NCBI GenBank assembly: GCA_934621505.1
Contig: CAKTUU010000034.1
Coordinates: 1 to 22,647, forward strand
Origin: an uncultured Clostridia bacterium
Lineage (GTDB): Bacteria; Bacillota; Clostridia; Christensenellales; Aristaeellaceae
Reading direction: 5' to 3'
DNA: 22,647 bases
The position numbers and the translations under genes are program-made. Of the stretch, positions 5,928 through 13,176 are shown piece by piece (position 1 is the stretch's first letter; every line of letters starts with the position of its first letter). The notes below the pieces were generated by a model, which ran no database searches, was not told where the DNA came from, and was given only the letters and a program-made list of their open reading frames with translations.

Positions 5928-6683
5928 TCAGGGCAGCAGATTCAGCACGCTTACCCGCTCAATAAAAAGCTCGTTGCTTTCGTTAACAAAAACATCTACC
6001 GTGCGGCTTTCGGCCAATTCCTCCGCGCCACGGCTGTAGGCAAAAGAAATTTCCGTGCTTCCGGCCTGCTCGAAGGTACCCTTCAGCGTTGCGGTATAAG
6101 TGCCGGGTGCGCCTAATAGATCGCTGTTACCGGCGGCGTTTTCTTCACTGGTCAGCTCCAGCATGTTCGGGTCCAGAATATCAGCCGTCCAGGCATAGCC
6201 GGTGGAGGCGTTGGCAGGCAACGTGACCACCAGAGTATAGCCATCGTCCGCCAGCATGCACCAGTCGGCGCTTTCTTCCTGCTGATAGACGGATAGCAGC
6301 GAAATTTTGCCGGATTCATCCACTTCCGTTTCCAAAACCCAGGTTTTAACGCCCTGCTCCTCTCCTTCGGCGGCATAGACAAAAATCAGGCTGACGTTTC
6401 CGGTCTGGCCGCTGACGGCTTTAAAGCTGGCGGTATAGGTGGTAGGGGAACCCGCCATGCCTTCGCTTTCGCCATCCGTGGTTTCACTGGTCAGCAGCTC
6501 CATCACCTCGGGAGCGGAAATTTCATACCGCCAGTCAAGACCGTCCTTGCTGTTGCCGGGAAGCCGAACGGTCAGCACGGTATTCTCCGCGCTTACTTCA
6601 TACCAGGGAGACGCCTCCTCGGCCAGAGCGGCGCTTGCCGCCATCAGGATCAAAACCAGAATCGCCGCCAGTAGTTTTTTCAT
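5928..6683 (-). CDS. Secreted protein with tandem chagasin/I42-like domains
   Basis: A 251-residue exported protein. Residues 1-21 form a signal peptide (MKKLLAAILVLILMAASAAL, with an ALA-E cleavage site). Two similar beta-rich domains follow (about 28-124 and 138-235). The second carries loops like those of I42 (chagasin) inhibitors of papain-type cysteine proteases: NASTGYAW (158-165), GAPGTYTATLKG (191-202) and FAYSRG (214-219). The first keeps the frame (AGSPTTYTASFK) but has lost the NxTTGY-type loop (GNSKDGLDW). Cysteine-protease inhibition is inferred from the family. ATG 6683 is chosen for GAGGGA six bases upstream and the signal peptide. It lies 98 bases after another secreted-protein gene and is probably co-transcribed. 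Confidence 0.75.
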   Translation of the reverse strand: MKKLLAAILVLILMAASAALAEEASPWYEVSAENTVLTVRLPGNSKDGLDWRYEISAPEVMELLTSETTDGESEGMAGSPTTYTASFKAVSGQTGNVSLIFVYAAEGEEQGVKTWVLETEVDESGKISLLSVYQQEESADWCMLADDGYTLVVTLPANASTGYAWTADILDPNMLELTSEENAAGNSDLLGAPGTYTATLKGTFEQAGSTEISFAYSRGAEELAESRTVDVFVNESNELFIERVSVLNLLP

Positions 6684-6781
6684 CACAATCCCTCGCTTTC
6701 GCAGGTTGATTTCACTTATGCAACGGTTGAAGCGTCCCAAAGACTGCATGTTTGTTACAATCATGGCAAAGAAATCCGTTT

Positions 6782-7189
6782 TCAGGCGCTTGGCAGCTGA
6801 ATGGTGATTTCGCCGCCCTCTGCCGGCATGATAAAGGGCTCGGTCACCTTCTGGTAGCCCTGGGGAACCTTTAAAATGTGAATTTCATAAGGATAGCAGG
6901 GGCCTACATGGATCGCCCTGCCATCTGCCCCGGTGGGAAGCAGCTGGCAGGTGGTTTCATCGCAGACCTGCACCATCACGCCGGGAACGGGGGTGCCTGC
7001 TTCGTCTGTAACGGTAATGACATAGGTTCCATCGCCCTGGGGCGTTATGTCATCGGCATAAATCGTCTCCGCCTCAGATGGGCTCAGGACAGACGATACA
7101 GCGGTTGCAAAGGAACTTTCGTCCACAGGAACGTTCAGGACGGTTAAACACAGCACCGGGATGAACAGCCATACAAGCAGGTTTCTCAT
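6782..7189 (-). CDS. Small secreted protein with a Cna-B/prealbumin-like domain
   Basis: A 135-residue protein with an N-terminal hydrophobic segment (about residues 3-20) that is a signal peptide or anchor. Residues about 56-133 look like a Cna-B or carboxypeptidase-regulatory-like beta sandwich: YVITVTDEAGTPVPGVMVQV, then TGADGRAIH, PYEIHILKVPQGYQ and a closing strand GEITIQL. Three cysteines lie in this domain (C76, C81, C98), so one disulfide is possible after export. No sortase motif is visible. ATG 7189 is chosen because AAGGAG precedes it at good distance; an in-frame upstream start lacks one. A near-consensus promoter lies upstream (7262-7290). The next gene in the same direction is the I42-like secreted protein, suggesting a joint extracytoplasmic role, which is inference. 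Confidence 0.7.
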   Translation of the reverse strand: MRNLLVWLFIPVLCLTVLNVPVDESSFATAVSSVLSPSEAETIYADDITPQGDGTYVITVTDEAGTPVPGVMVQVCDETTCQLLPTGADGRAIHVGPCYPYEIHILKVPQGYQKVTEPFIMPAEGGEITIQLPSA

Positions 7190-7261
7190 GGTATCTCCTT
7201 TCCAGCCATTGGGTTTGCACATTCATGGTAACGAATCAGCAGGCTGAAAAACTGCAAGCCC

Positions 7262-7290
7262 AGTATAAAACAGGCAGCGCTGTTTCGCAA
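7262..7290 (-). promoter_or_regulatory. Promoter of the secreted-protein pair
   Basis: On the minus strand TTGCGA (7290-7285) and TATACT (7267-7262) are separated by 17 bases. The -35 box lies 11 bases from the -35 box of the divergent sbcD promoter, so the two promoters are back to back. Confidence 0.75.
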
Positions 7291-7301
7291 GTCTGGCTGT
7301 A

Positions 7302-7330
7302 TTGACAAACAGGGGCTGTTTCAGTACCAT
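7302..7330 (+). promoter_or_regulatory. Promoter of sbcD-sbcC
   Basis: TTGACA (7302-7307) and TACCAT (7325-7330) are 17 bases apart. The ribosome site GGAGG (7347-7351) and the sbcD ATG (7362) follow. This also argues against translation from the in-frame TTG at 7302, which is the -35 box. Confidence 0.75.
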
Positions 7331-7361
7331 AGCACTGGAAAACAATGGAGGATGGACAACT

Positions 7362-8486
7362 ATGAAATTTTTGCATCTGGCGGATTTGCATTTGGGCAAA
7401 CGGCTCAACGACGTATCTCTTTTGCAGGACCAGATAGAGCTGCTGGACCAGGTGGAGCGGATTGCCGGGGAAAGGCGGGTGGACGCCGTGCTGATCGCCG
7501 GAGATGTGTACCAGAAGGCGTCGCCCCCCAGCGAGGCCATGGCCGCCTTCGACGGCTTTATTACCCGGCTGTGCGCCCTTGGAATCAAGGTTTTCATTAT
7601 CAGCGGCAACCACGATTCCCCCCAGCGAATTTCCTATTTGGGCTCGCTTCTTCAAAAATCCGGGGTGTATGTATCCGAAGCCTTTGATGGGCGGCTTCAG
7701 CAAGTGGTGTTGCAGGATGAATACGGCGATATAACCGTCAGCCTGCTGCCATTTGTCAGGCCCATCCAGGTGCGCCCGTTTTTTCCGGAGGAAAAGCTGG
7801 ACACCTATCAGCAGGCGGTCCGGGCGGTGCTGCGCGGGTCGCCGGTGGATATCAGCCGCCGCAATGTGCTGGTATGCCACCAGTTTGTTACCGGCGCGGA
7901 AACCTGCGACTCCGAAGAACTGGCCGTAGGCGGGCTGGATCATATCGACGCGTCCGTCTTTGACGCATTCGACTATGTGGCGCTGGGCCATATTCATAAG
8001 CCCCAGCGATGCACGCGGGATACCCTGTGCTATGCAGGTTCCCTGATGAAGTATTCCTTTTCAGAGGTTCGCCATCAAAAGTCCGTTACGCTGGTGGAGC
8101 TGGGCCGCAAGGGAGAGGTGCGGGTTTCCGCCGTTCCGCTGAATGCTCCTCACGATATGCGGCTGGTGGAGGGAACGCTGGATGAGGTTATGGCCATGCC
8201 TTATTCTGAGGATTATGTGTGGGTGACCCTCCATGACGAATTGCCGCCCCCAGACGCGCGGGTAACGGTCAGCACGGTGTTTCCCAATATGATGAAGTTT
8301 TCCATTGTCAACGCCAAAACCAAAATGGATTTTGATGTGGTCGCGAAAGAGACGATGGAAAACAAATCCCCCCAGCAGCTGTTTGAGGATTTTTACCGCC
8401 TGCAAAATAACGACCAGCCGCCTAGCCCCCGGCATATGAAGATTTTGCAGGAGTTGTTAAAGGAATTGGAGGAGAAGCCGGAATGA
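7362..8486 (+). CDS. sbcD: Exonuclease SbcCD subunit D
   Basis: A 374-residue Mre11-type metallophosphoesterase, the nuclease subunit of SbcCD. The complex trims hairpins and protein-blocked DNA ends in an ATP-dependent manner. Phosphoesterase motifs are complete: LHLADLHLGK (D8, H10), LIAGDVYQK (D48), ISGNHDSP (N83-H84-D85), VCHQF (H173) and ALGHIHKPQ (H210, H212). The C-terminal part, including FEDFYRLQN, is the capping and SbcC-binding region. ATG 7362 has GGAGG ten bases upstream and a promoter before it. The stop overlaps the sbcC start (ATGA at 8483-8486), indicating translational coupling and a fixed ratio of subunits. Confidence 0.96.
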   Translation: MKFLHLADLHLGKRLNDVSLLQDQIELLDQVERIAGERRVDAVLIAGDVYQKASPPSEAMAAFDGFITRLCALGIKVFIISGNHDSPQRISYLGSLLQKSGVYVSEAFDGRLQQVVLQDEYGDITVSLLPFVRPIQVRPFFPEEKLDTYQQAVRAVLRGSPVDISRRNVLVCHQFVTGAETCDSEELAVGGLDHIDASVFDAFDYVALGHIHKPQRCTRDTLCYAGSLMKYSFSEVRHQKSVTLVELGRKGEVRVSAVPLNAPHDMRLVEGTLDEVMAMPYSEDYVWVTLHDELPPPDARVTVSTVFPNMMKFSIVNAKTKMDFDVVAKETMENKSPQQLFEDFYRLQNNDQPPSPRHMKILQELLKELEEKPE

Positions 8487-11101
8487 AACCTTTGCAGCTG
8501 ACCCTTTCGGCTTTTGGCCCCTACGCGGAAAAAACAACCCTGGATTTTTCACAATTTTGCGAAAACGGGCTGTTTCTGATTACCGGAGATACAGGCGCTG
8601 GCAAAACCACCCTGTTTGACGCAATCAGCTTTGCCCTCTACGGGGAAGCATCCGGCGGCAGGGAGCGCCGGACAGCCCGTTCCTTTCGCTCCGATTATGC
8701 CCCGGCGGATGCGGAAACCTATGTGGAGCTGATCTTTTCTCACAAGGGGCATACCTATCGCATTCGCCGCAGCCCGGACTATACCCGTCAAAGCAAGCGT
8801 GGCGAAGGACTGGTGGAACAGAAGCATAGGGCGGAAATGGTGGATTTGGAAACTGGCGAAAGCTGGAGCCGCCTGGATGAGGTATCGCAGAAGATTCAGC
8901 AGCTGATGGGATTGAGTCAGGACCAGTTTGCCCAAACAGTCATGATCGCTCAGGGGGATTTTTTCAAAATTCTCAACGCCAAGTCGGACAAACGCAAGGA
9001 ACTGTTTCAAAGGCTGTTTGACACCGGCCTGTATGCGGATTTGCAGCAAAAACTAAAGGAAAAAAATCAGGAGGCCGACCGCTGGCAGCAGGCTCTGGAT
9101 CAACGTATTCTCGCGGCCGCCGGGCAGATTCAGCCGGACGACGACTACCCGGAAGCACTGGACGACTATACCCACGAGGCCAAATACGCCGACCAGCTGC
9201 TGGACGCTTTGCGCCGTCTGTGTGTGTATGAAAAGCGGAAAAAGGAACGTTGCGACCAGGAATATACCGGATTGGACGAGCAGCTGAACCGTTTCACCCG
9301 GGAACTGGAGCAGGGCAAACAGCTGAACGCCGCTTTTGACGACTTGCAGGAGTGGCGGCAGCGGCAGAAGCAGCTGCTGGACCGGCAAAGCGATGTTGAC
9401 GCGCAGGAAAAGCGTTTGCGGCAGGGTCGACGCGCCCAAGAACTAGTGCTGATGGATGGGCTGATTGGCCGGGATACGCAGGCTTTGCAAGAATTGGAGC
9501 AAAAGACGGCAGATTTGACCCGGCGGTTGGAAAAAAGACAGGCGCAGCTGCCCGATTTGGCAAAGGCGGCGGACCAGGCCAGGGACCGGCTGCCCATGGC
9601 GGACCAGTTGTTGAACCAGGCCGCTCAGCTGAAAAAATGCCTGACGGTTTTGGAGCAAATGACCCTTGAGGAAAATCAGCTGAAGAAACTGCGGCAGGCC
9701 GCTCAAAGCGCGCTGGATCAAAGCAACGCCGCCGATGAGGCATATATCGATCTGCGGCAGCGCTATGTGCAAAACCAGAGCGGCCTGCTGGCCAAAAGCC
9801 TGCAGGAAGGCCAGCCGTGCCCGGTATGCGGCGCCGCGCATCACCCCAGCCCGGCCAGACTGACCGGTCAGGCGGTAACCTGGGAGGCGCTGGAGCAGGC
9901 GGACCGGCAGCGAAAACGCCGGGAAAAGGAACTGGAGCAGGCAAACGGGCAGACGGTGGCTGCCCAAAGCCGCGTTTCCGCCCTGAAGGAACAGCTGGAA
10001 GCAGAAAAAATTACGCCGGAGGATACGGCGCAAACGATAGGCTGCCGGATGGAGCAGGCCCAGAAAGAGGCCCAGACGCTTCGCGATCAGGCGGAAAGCG
10101 CGCAGAAGCAATGGCAAACCTGCCAAAAACAGGTGGAAACGGACCGGGCCCTGCTGGCCGACATGCAGAGCAGGATGAGGCAGACCCGGCAAACCCTGAC
10201 GGATTTGCGCGGGCAGTTTCAGCAAAAGCTGACCCAGCAGGGCTTTGCCAACGTTCAGGATTTTCGGTCCGCTGTGGTGCCGGCAAAGGAAATGGAAACG
10301 CTGGAAAAGAGCGTACAGCAGCACAACCAGCAAAAAGTCTCGATTCAACAGATGCTGGAACAGCAGGAGAAGAAGCTGGCCGGTAAGCAAAGGGCGGATA
10401 TACAGGCGCTGACGGCGCGGCAGGCGCAGCTGCTGTCCATGCGCAGGCAGGCCCTGCAAAACCTTCAGGATGCGGACAGGCGGCTAAGCGCCCACAAAAG
10501 AATTGGGAAGGAAATCAGCGAGGCCAGAGCCGCACAGCAGCAGCACGCCAGGGAATGGGCGGTGCTGAACGACCTGTACCGCGCCATGAGCGGGCAGCTT
10601 TCCCAAAAGGTCAAAATCACCTTTGAAACCTATGTGCAGCAGTACTACTTCAAGCAGGTGGTCAGCGCCGCCAATAAACGGCTGAGCCGCATGACCGACG
10701 GCATGTTTGTGCTGAAGCTGAAGGACGAAGCCAAAAACCTGCGCAGTCAGGCCGGTTTGGATCTGGACGTGCAGGATCAGGCTACCGGCCAGTGGCGGGA
10801 CGTGTCCACCCTGTCCGGCGGCGAGAGCTTTATGGCGTCCCTGTGCCTGGCGCTGGGGCTGTCCGACGTGGTACAGAGCCAAAGCGGAGAAATTCGACTG
10901 GAGGCCATGTTTATTGACGAGGGCTTTGGCACACTGGACGAAAACGCCCTGCGCAGCGCACTGGATTTGCTATCCTCCCTTGCGGACGGCAACCGGCTGA
11001 TCGGCGTGATTTCCCATGTGCCGGAGCTGAGAGACCGCATCGACAAAAAAATTGTGATCCGTAAGCGCCTGACCGGATCGCAGGCGGAAATCCAATGCTG
11101 A
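8483..11101 (+). CDS. sbcC: Exonuclease SbcCD subunit C (SMC-like ATPase)
   Basis: An 872-residue Rad50-type ATPase that partners SbcD. N-terminal half-site: LSAFGPYAEKTTLDF and Walker A GDTGAGKTTLF (residues 35-45, K41). A Q-loop region (MIAQGDFFKILNAKSDKRKE) precedes a long Gln/Glu/Arg-rich coiled coil. The zinc hook CPVC (C446, C449) is in the middle of the protein, where two molecules join. C-terminal half-site: signature LSGGESFMASLCLALGLS (777-794), Walker B MFIDEGFGTLDENAL (D812, E813) and the His switch ISHVPELRDRID. The length is at the short end for SbcC (often 1000 or more), which means shorter coiled-coil arms, but no domain is missing. It overlaps sbcD by 4 bases. Confidence 0.96.
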   Translation: MKPLQLTLSAFGPYAEKTTLDFSQFCENGLFLITGDTGAGKTTLFDAISFALYGEASGGRERRTARSFRSDYAPADAETYVELIFSHKGHTYRIRRSPDYTRQSKRGEGLVEQKHRAEMVDLETGESWSRLDEVSQKIQQLMGLSQDQFAQTVMIAQGDFFKILNAKSDKRKELFQRLFDTGLYADLQQKLKEKNQEADRWQQALDQRILAAAGQIQPDDDYPEALDDYTHEAKYADQLLDALRRLCVYEKRKKERCDQEYTGLDEQLNRFTRELEQGKQLNAAFDDLQEWRQRQKQLLDRQSDVDAQEKRLRQGRRAQELVLMDGLIGRDTQALQELEQKTADLTRRLEKRQAQLPDLAKAADQARDRLPMADQLLNQAAQLKKCLTVLEQMTLEENQLKKLRQAAQSALDQSNAADEAYIDLRQRYVQNQSGLLAKSLQEGQPCPVCGAAHHPSPARLTGQAVTWEALEQADRQRKRREKELEQANGQTVAAQSRVSALKEQLEAEKITPEDTAQTIGCRMEQAQKEAQTLRDQAESAQKQWQTCQKQVETDRALLADMQSRMRQTRQTLTDLRGQFQQKLTQQGFANVQDFRSAVVPAKEMETLEKSVQQHNQQKVSIQQMLEQQEKKLAGKQRADIQALTARQAQLLSMRRQALQNLQDADRRLSAHKRIGKEISEARAAQQQHAREWAVLNDLYRAMSGQLSQKVKITFETYVQQYYFKQVVSAANKRLSRMTDGMFVLKLKDEAKNLRSQAGLDLDVQDQATGQWRDVSTLSGGESFMASLCLALGLSDVVQSQSGEIRLEAMFIDEGFGTLDENALRSALDLLSSLADGNRLIGVISHVPELRDRIDKKIVIRKRLTGSQAEIQC

Positions 11102-11104
11102 CGC

Positions 11105-11133
11105 TTGCCATTCCGGCGCGGTTGGGGTATGAT
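11105..11133 (+). promoter_or_regulatory. Promoter of the small gene and yfbR-like pair
   Basis: TTGCCA (11105-11110) and TATGAT (11128-11133) are separated by 17 bases, starting three bases after the sbcC stop. The ATG of the next gene lies at 11172 with AAGGAG before it. Confidence 0.75.
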
Positions 11134-11171
11134 AAGCCTTGAAATAGAGAAACCGAAAGGAGCGTTGAACA

Positions 11172-11399
11172 ATGGCTGACGAAAGAAAGAGCATTGAGGA
11201 AATGATGGAGGGAGAGCAGACCCAAAAGCGGGACCGAAAGAACTGGGTGGCTTTTGTGGAAAGCGACGTGGTGAATTTTTTGACCCTGAACGAAATTGAA
11301 AAAATGACCATCGACGATGGACAGGGCAACAAGGCCAAGCTGACCCGTCGCAAGGATGGCAGCGTGTATGTGGAATGCACCAGCTCCAACGTGCTGTAA
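11172..11399 (+). CDS. Small acidic hypothetical protein
   Basis: A 75-residue soluble protein of unknown function. The first 22 residues are highly charged (KSIEEMMEGEQTQKRDRK); the rest looks like a small alpha/beta unit with VAFVESDVVNFLTLNEIEK, then IDDGQGNKAKLTRRKDGSVY. There are no membrane segments, and one Cys lies near the end (VECTSSNVL). The gene is credible because it has a strong promoter (TTGCCA-17-TATGAT), an AAGGAG site at good distance, codon use like its neighbours, and an ATG start. The YfbR-type deoxynucleotidase gene begins 20 bases after the stop, so they probably form an operon. I do not recognise the family. Confidence 0.7.
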   Translation: MADERKSIEEMMEGEQTQKRDRKNWVAFVESDVVNFLTLNEIEKMTIDDGQGNKAKLTRRKDGSVYVECTSSNVL

Positions 11400-11419
11400 G
11401 GCGATAGGGGAGGAGCCGG

Positions 11420-12001
11420 ATGAACCATTTCTTTGCTTATCTGGACCGGCTAAGGCTGATACGGCGCTGGGGACTGATGCGCAATACCGTGCCGGAAAAC
11501 GACATGGAACACAGCATGCAGACCGCGCTGATTGCCCACGGGCTGGCGGTGCTGGCAAAGCGGCGGCATCAGCGGGACGTTAACCCGGAGCGGGTGGTCA
11601 TGCTGGCCCTGTACCATGACAGCGGCGAAGTGATCACCGGCGATTTGCCTACCCCGGTCAAGTACAAAAACCCGCTGATTCAGGACGCCTATCGCGGCTT
11701 GGAGGCCCAGGCCCGCCAGCAGCTTCTGGACATGCTGCCCACGGACATGCAGGCTGACTTTCAGCCCTATATCCTTCCGGATGAAACCAGCGACGAATGG
11801 CTTCTGGTTAAGGCGGCGGACCGCATCAGCGCCTACCTGAAATGCCTTGAGGAAGAAAAAATGGGCAACCGGGATTTTGCCCAGGCCAAAACGACCATTC
11901 AGGCCAGTCTGGCCCAAAGCTCGCTGCCGGAGGTACAGGAGTTTATGAGCCAATTTGTGCCCAGCTTCAGCCTGTCGCCGGATGATTTAAGCCGTCTGTA
12001 A
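11420..12001 (+). CDS. yfbR: YfbR-type HD-domain 5'-deoxynucleotidase
   Basis: A 193-residue HD-domain phosphohydrolase closely resembling YfbR, which dephosphorylates deoxyribonucleoside 5'-monophosphates (EC 3.1.3.89). Metal and substrate residues are in place: RRWGLMRN (R16, W17), the first His in MEHSMQTALIAHGLA (H31), the HD pair in ALYHDSGEVITGDLPTPVKY (H66, D67, with E70 and D75), and the last Asp in KAADRISAYLKCLEEE (D134). The first residues (FFAYLDRLRLI) also match the family. ATG 11420 has GGGAGGAG close upstream. It follows the small hypothetical gene and is closed by a terminator at 12016-12045. With deoC and maf in the window it belongs to the nucleotide-handling genes. Confidence 0.93.
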   Translation: MNHFFAYLDRLRLIRRWGLMRNTVPENDMEHSMQTALIAHGLAVLAKRRHQRDVNPERVVMLALYHDSGEVITGDLPTPVKYKNPLIQDAYRGLEAQARQQLLDMLPTDMQADFQPYILPDETSDEWLLVKAADRISAYLKCLEEEKMGNRDFAQAKTTIQASLAQSSLPEVQEFMSQFVPSFSLSPDDLSRL

Positions 12002-12015
12002 CCGGATAAAACACC

Positions 12016-12045
12016 AAAAGCTCCCCCGCAGAGGAGGAGCTTTTT
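12016..12045. terminator. Bidirectional terminator between convergent genes
   Basis: Stem AAAAGCTCC (12016-12024) pairs with GGAGCTTTT (12036-12044), with T-rich sequence continuing on the plus strand. On the minus strand GGAGCTTTT is also followed by a T-containing stretch. It lies between the plus-strand yfbR gene and the minus-strand XRE gene and can serve both. Confidence 0.8.
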
Positions 12046-12088
12046 GGGGTGCCGATTTGTTTTCTCTGTAAATGAGAAAGGGATGGAA

Positions 12089-12295
12089 TCAATGGGTGGC
12101 GATACCCAGCACATAATCGGACGAAACGTGATAATAATTGCACAGCGTCACAAGGTGACGGATGGGCAAGCCGTTAATGCCGTTTTCGTAACGGGAATAC
12201 ACCTGTTGGGTGGTTCCCAAAACGCTGGCAATATCAGCCTGCTTTAAATCACGCTCCTCTCGCAACGAACGCAACACTTCATAATAAGGCTTCAT
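12089..12295 (-). CDS. XRE-family helix-turn-helix regulator
   Basis: A 68-residue protein that consists almost only of a Cro/CI-type DNA-binding domain. The helix-turn-helix is at about residues 18-40 (LKQADIASVLGTTQQVYSRY then ENG), followed by LPIRHLVTLCNYYHVSSDYVLG, the usual end of the fold. No ligand or oligomerisation domain is attached, so it probably works as a dimer of single domains. ATG 12295 has AGGAG upstream at 10-11 bases. It has its own promoter with a perfect TATAAT. No neighbouring gene is an obvious target; self-regulation is possible. It stands alone between two core gene blocks and could be a small acquired gene. Confidence 0.88.
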   Translation of the reverse strand: MKPYYEVLRSLREERDLKQADIASVLGTTQQVYSRYENGINGLPIRHLVTLCNYYHVSSDYVLGIATH

Positions 12296-12334
12296 AGTGT
12301 AGTCACTCCTGTCGCTAAGAGATTTGGTACACCT

Positions 12335-12364
12335 ATTATATCAAATCTGGAGAAGCGATTTCAA
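12335..12364 (-). promoter_or_regulatory. Promoter of the XRE gene
   Basis: On the minus strand TTGAAA (12364-12359) and a perfect TATAAT (12340-12335) are separated by 18 bases. GGTGTACC lies just downstream, near the expected start site. Confidence 0.7.
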
Positions 12365-12440
12365 GGTTAGATGTTTAGACTCCGCTAAAATTGTGACAGA
12401 AAATTGCGGAAAAGTTGTAAACAGGAATCGAACCCATGCC

Positions 12441-12477
12441 AAAAGCCGTTGATGAACGCTTGTCCATCAACGGCTTT
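12441..12477 (-). terminator. Intrinsic terminator at the end of the mre-oad block
   Basis: A perfect 13-bp stem, AAAGCCGTTGATG (12442-12454) with CATCAACGGCTTT (12465-12477), has a 10-base loop. Read on the minus strand it ends in TTTT (12444-12441). It lies seven bases after the last gene of the minus-strand block and closes the whole unit from maf to here. Confidence 0.88.
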
Positions 12478-12483
12478 AAATGG

Positions 12484-12972
12484 TCATTCCAGCGCGGTCA
12501 TACTGGCGATTCGGTTATCGTTGCTTTCCACCTTCACCTGTGCGCCCAGGGCAATGGCCGGGTTGGGCATTTGAGCGTCCCAGTAGAACTGCCGGTCGTC
12601 CTGTGGGTCGTCCTTCTGTCCCACATTCAGCAGCAGGGAGTGGCAGGGCAGGCCGTCCCGGTCGCATACATCAGCGGAAAAGGACTTGAAAACGCCCTGG
12701 GTTTCCCGTTTGCGGCCGGTCAGCATATCCTGCAAAAACACGCAGTAGGTTTTGGCTGGCTTGATCGATACCCCGTATAGAAACAAAAAGTATCCGACCG
12801 CCAAAATGGTAAGCACCGTGCTGATCACCCACGCGCTGTCGCTGCGCTGTATGCGCCCCACCACAAAAACCGCAATAGCCGCCGCAAGGCCAACCGCCGA
12901 TGGAAGATAAGCGGTCAGCCGCCTGCGTTTCAGCTGTGCCAAAGCCTGGATCAAATCCTGTTGGGTATACAC
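12484..12972 (-). CDS. Hypothetical membrane protein with two N-terminal helices
   Basis: A 162-residue protein of unknown function. An N-terminal helix with basic residues (LIQALAQLKRRRL) is followed by two hydrophobic segments (about residues 21-40 and 47-67) joined by a short polar turn (GRIQRSDSAW). A cytoplasmic soluble domain of about 90 residues follows (KTYCVFLQDMLTGRKRETQG to NRIASMTALE), with beta-rich character and two further cysteines (VCDRDGLPCHSL). The start is GTG at 12972: AAGGAGG is about nine bases upstream and overlaps the stop region of the oadG-like gene, 15 bases away. It is the last gene of the minus-strand block, before the terminator at 12441-12477. Its position suggests a link to the decarboxylase genes, but that is inference. 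Confidence 0.72.
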   Translation of the reverse strand: MYTQQDLIQALAQLKRRRLTAYLPSAVGLAAAIAVFVVGRIQRSDSAWVISTVLTILAVGYFLFLYGVSIKPAKTYCVFLQDMLTGRKRETQGVFKSFSADVCDRDGLPCHSLLLNVGQKDDPQDDRQFYWDAQMPNPAIALGAQVKVESNDNRIASMTALE

Positions 12973-12987
12973 AGGGAGCGGCCTCCT

Positions 12988-13149
12988 TTACTCTTGCTCA
13001 TCCTTTACGCGGATTTTCTGCATCAGCTTGATGGTGATAAAAAACAGCGTCAGTACCAGAAATACGCCCAGCAGGCCCATGACGGTAACCAACAGCCCCT
13101 TGGTCATCAGGGGCAGAGACGTTAATGCGGATGAATGAATCAAATTCAT
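12988..13149 (-). CDS. OadG-like small gamma subunit of a sodium-pump decarboxylase
   Basis: A 53-residue protein, too short for many gene finders. It has one transmembrane helix (about residues 17-41, KGLLVTVMGLLGVFLVLTLF) and a short charged C-terminus (KLMQKIRVKDEQE). This shape, and its place directly after oadB, match the gamma subunit of oxaloacetate decarboxylase and related enzymes, which anchors and assembles the complex. The N-terminus GLLVTVMGLLGVFLVL agrees with the usual OadG pattern (G-TVMGMG-VF-VL). ATG 13149 follows AGGAAGGAAGG by about 9 bases. The typical C-terminal zinc-binding extension of long OadG proteins is absent, as in short gamma subunits of other decarboxylases. 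Spacing is 27 bases from oadB and 15 to the next gene. Confidence 0.8.
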   Translation of the reverse strand: MNLIHSSALTSLPLMTKGLLVTVMGLLGVFLVLTLFFITIKLMQKIRVKDEQE

Positions 13150-13176
13150 GCTGTCAACCTTCCTTCCTGTCGTCGT

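Noticed and set aside
12046..12088. Terminator of the XRE gene at TTTCTC/GAGAAA (12061-12079)
   Set aside because: The stem is only 6 bp, A/T-rich, and lacks a T run on the minus strand; the bidirectional hairpin at 12016-12045 is a better candidate.
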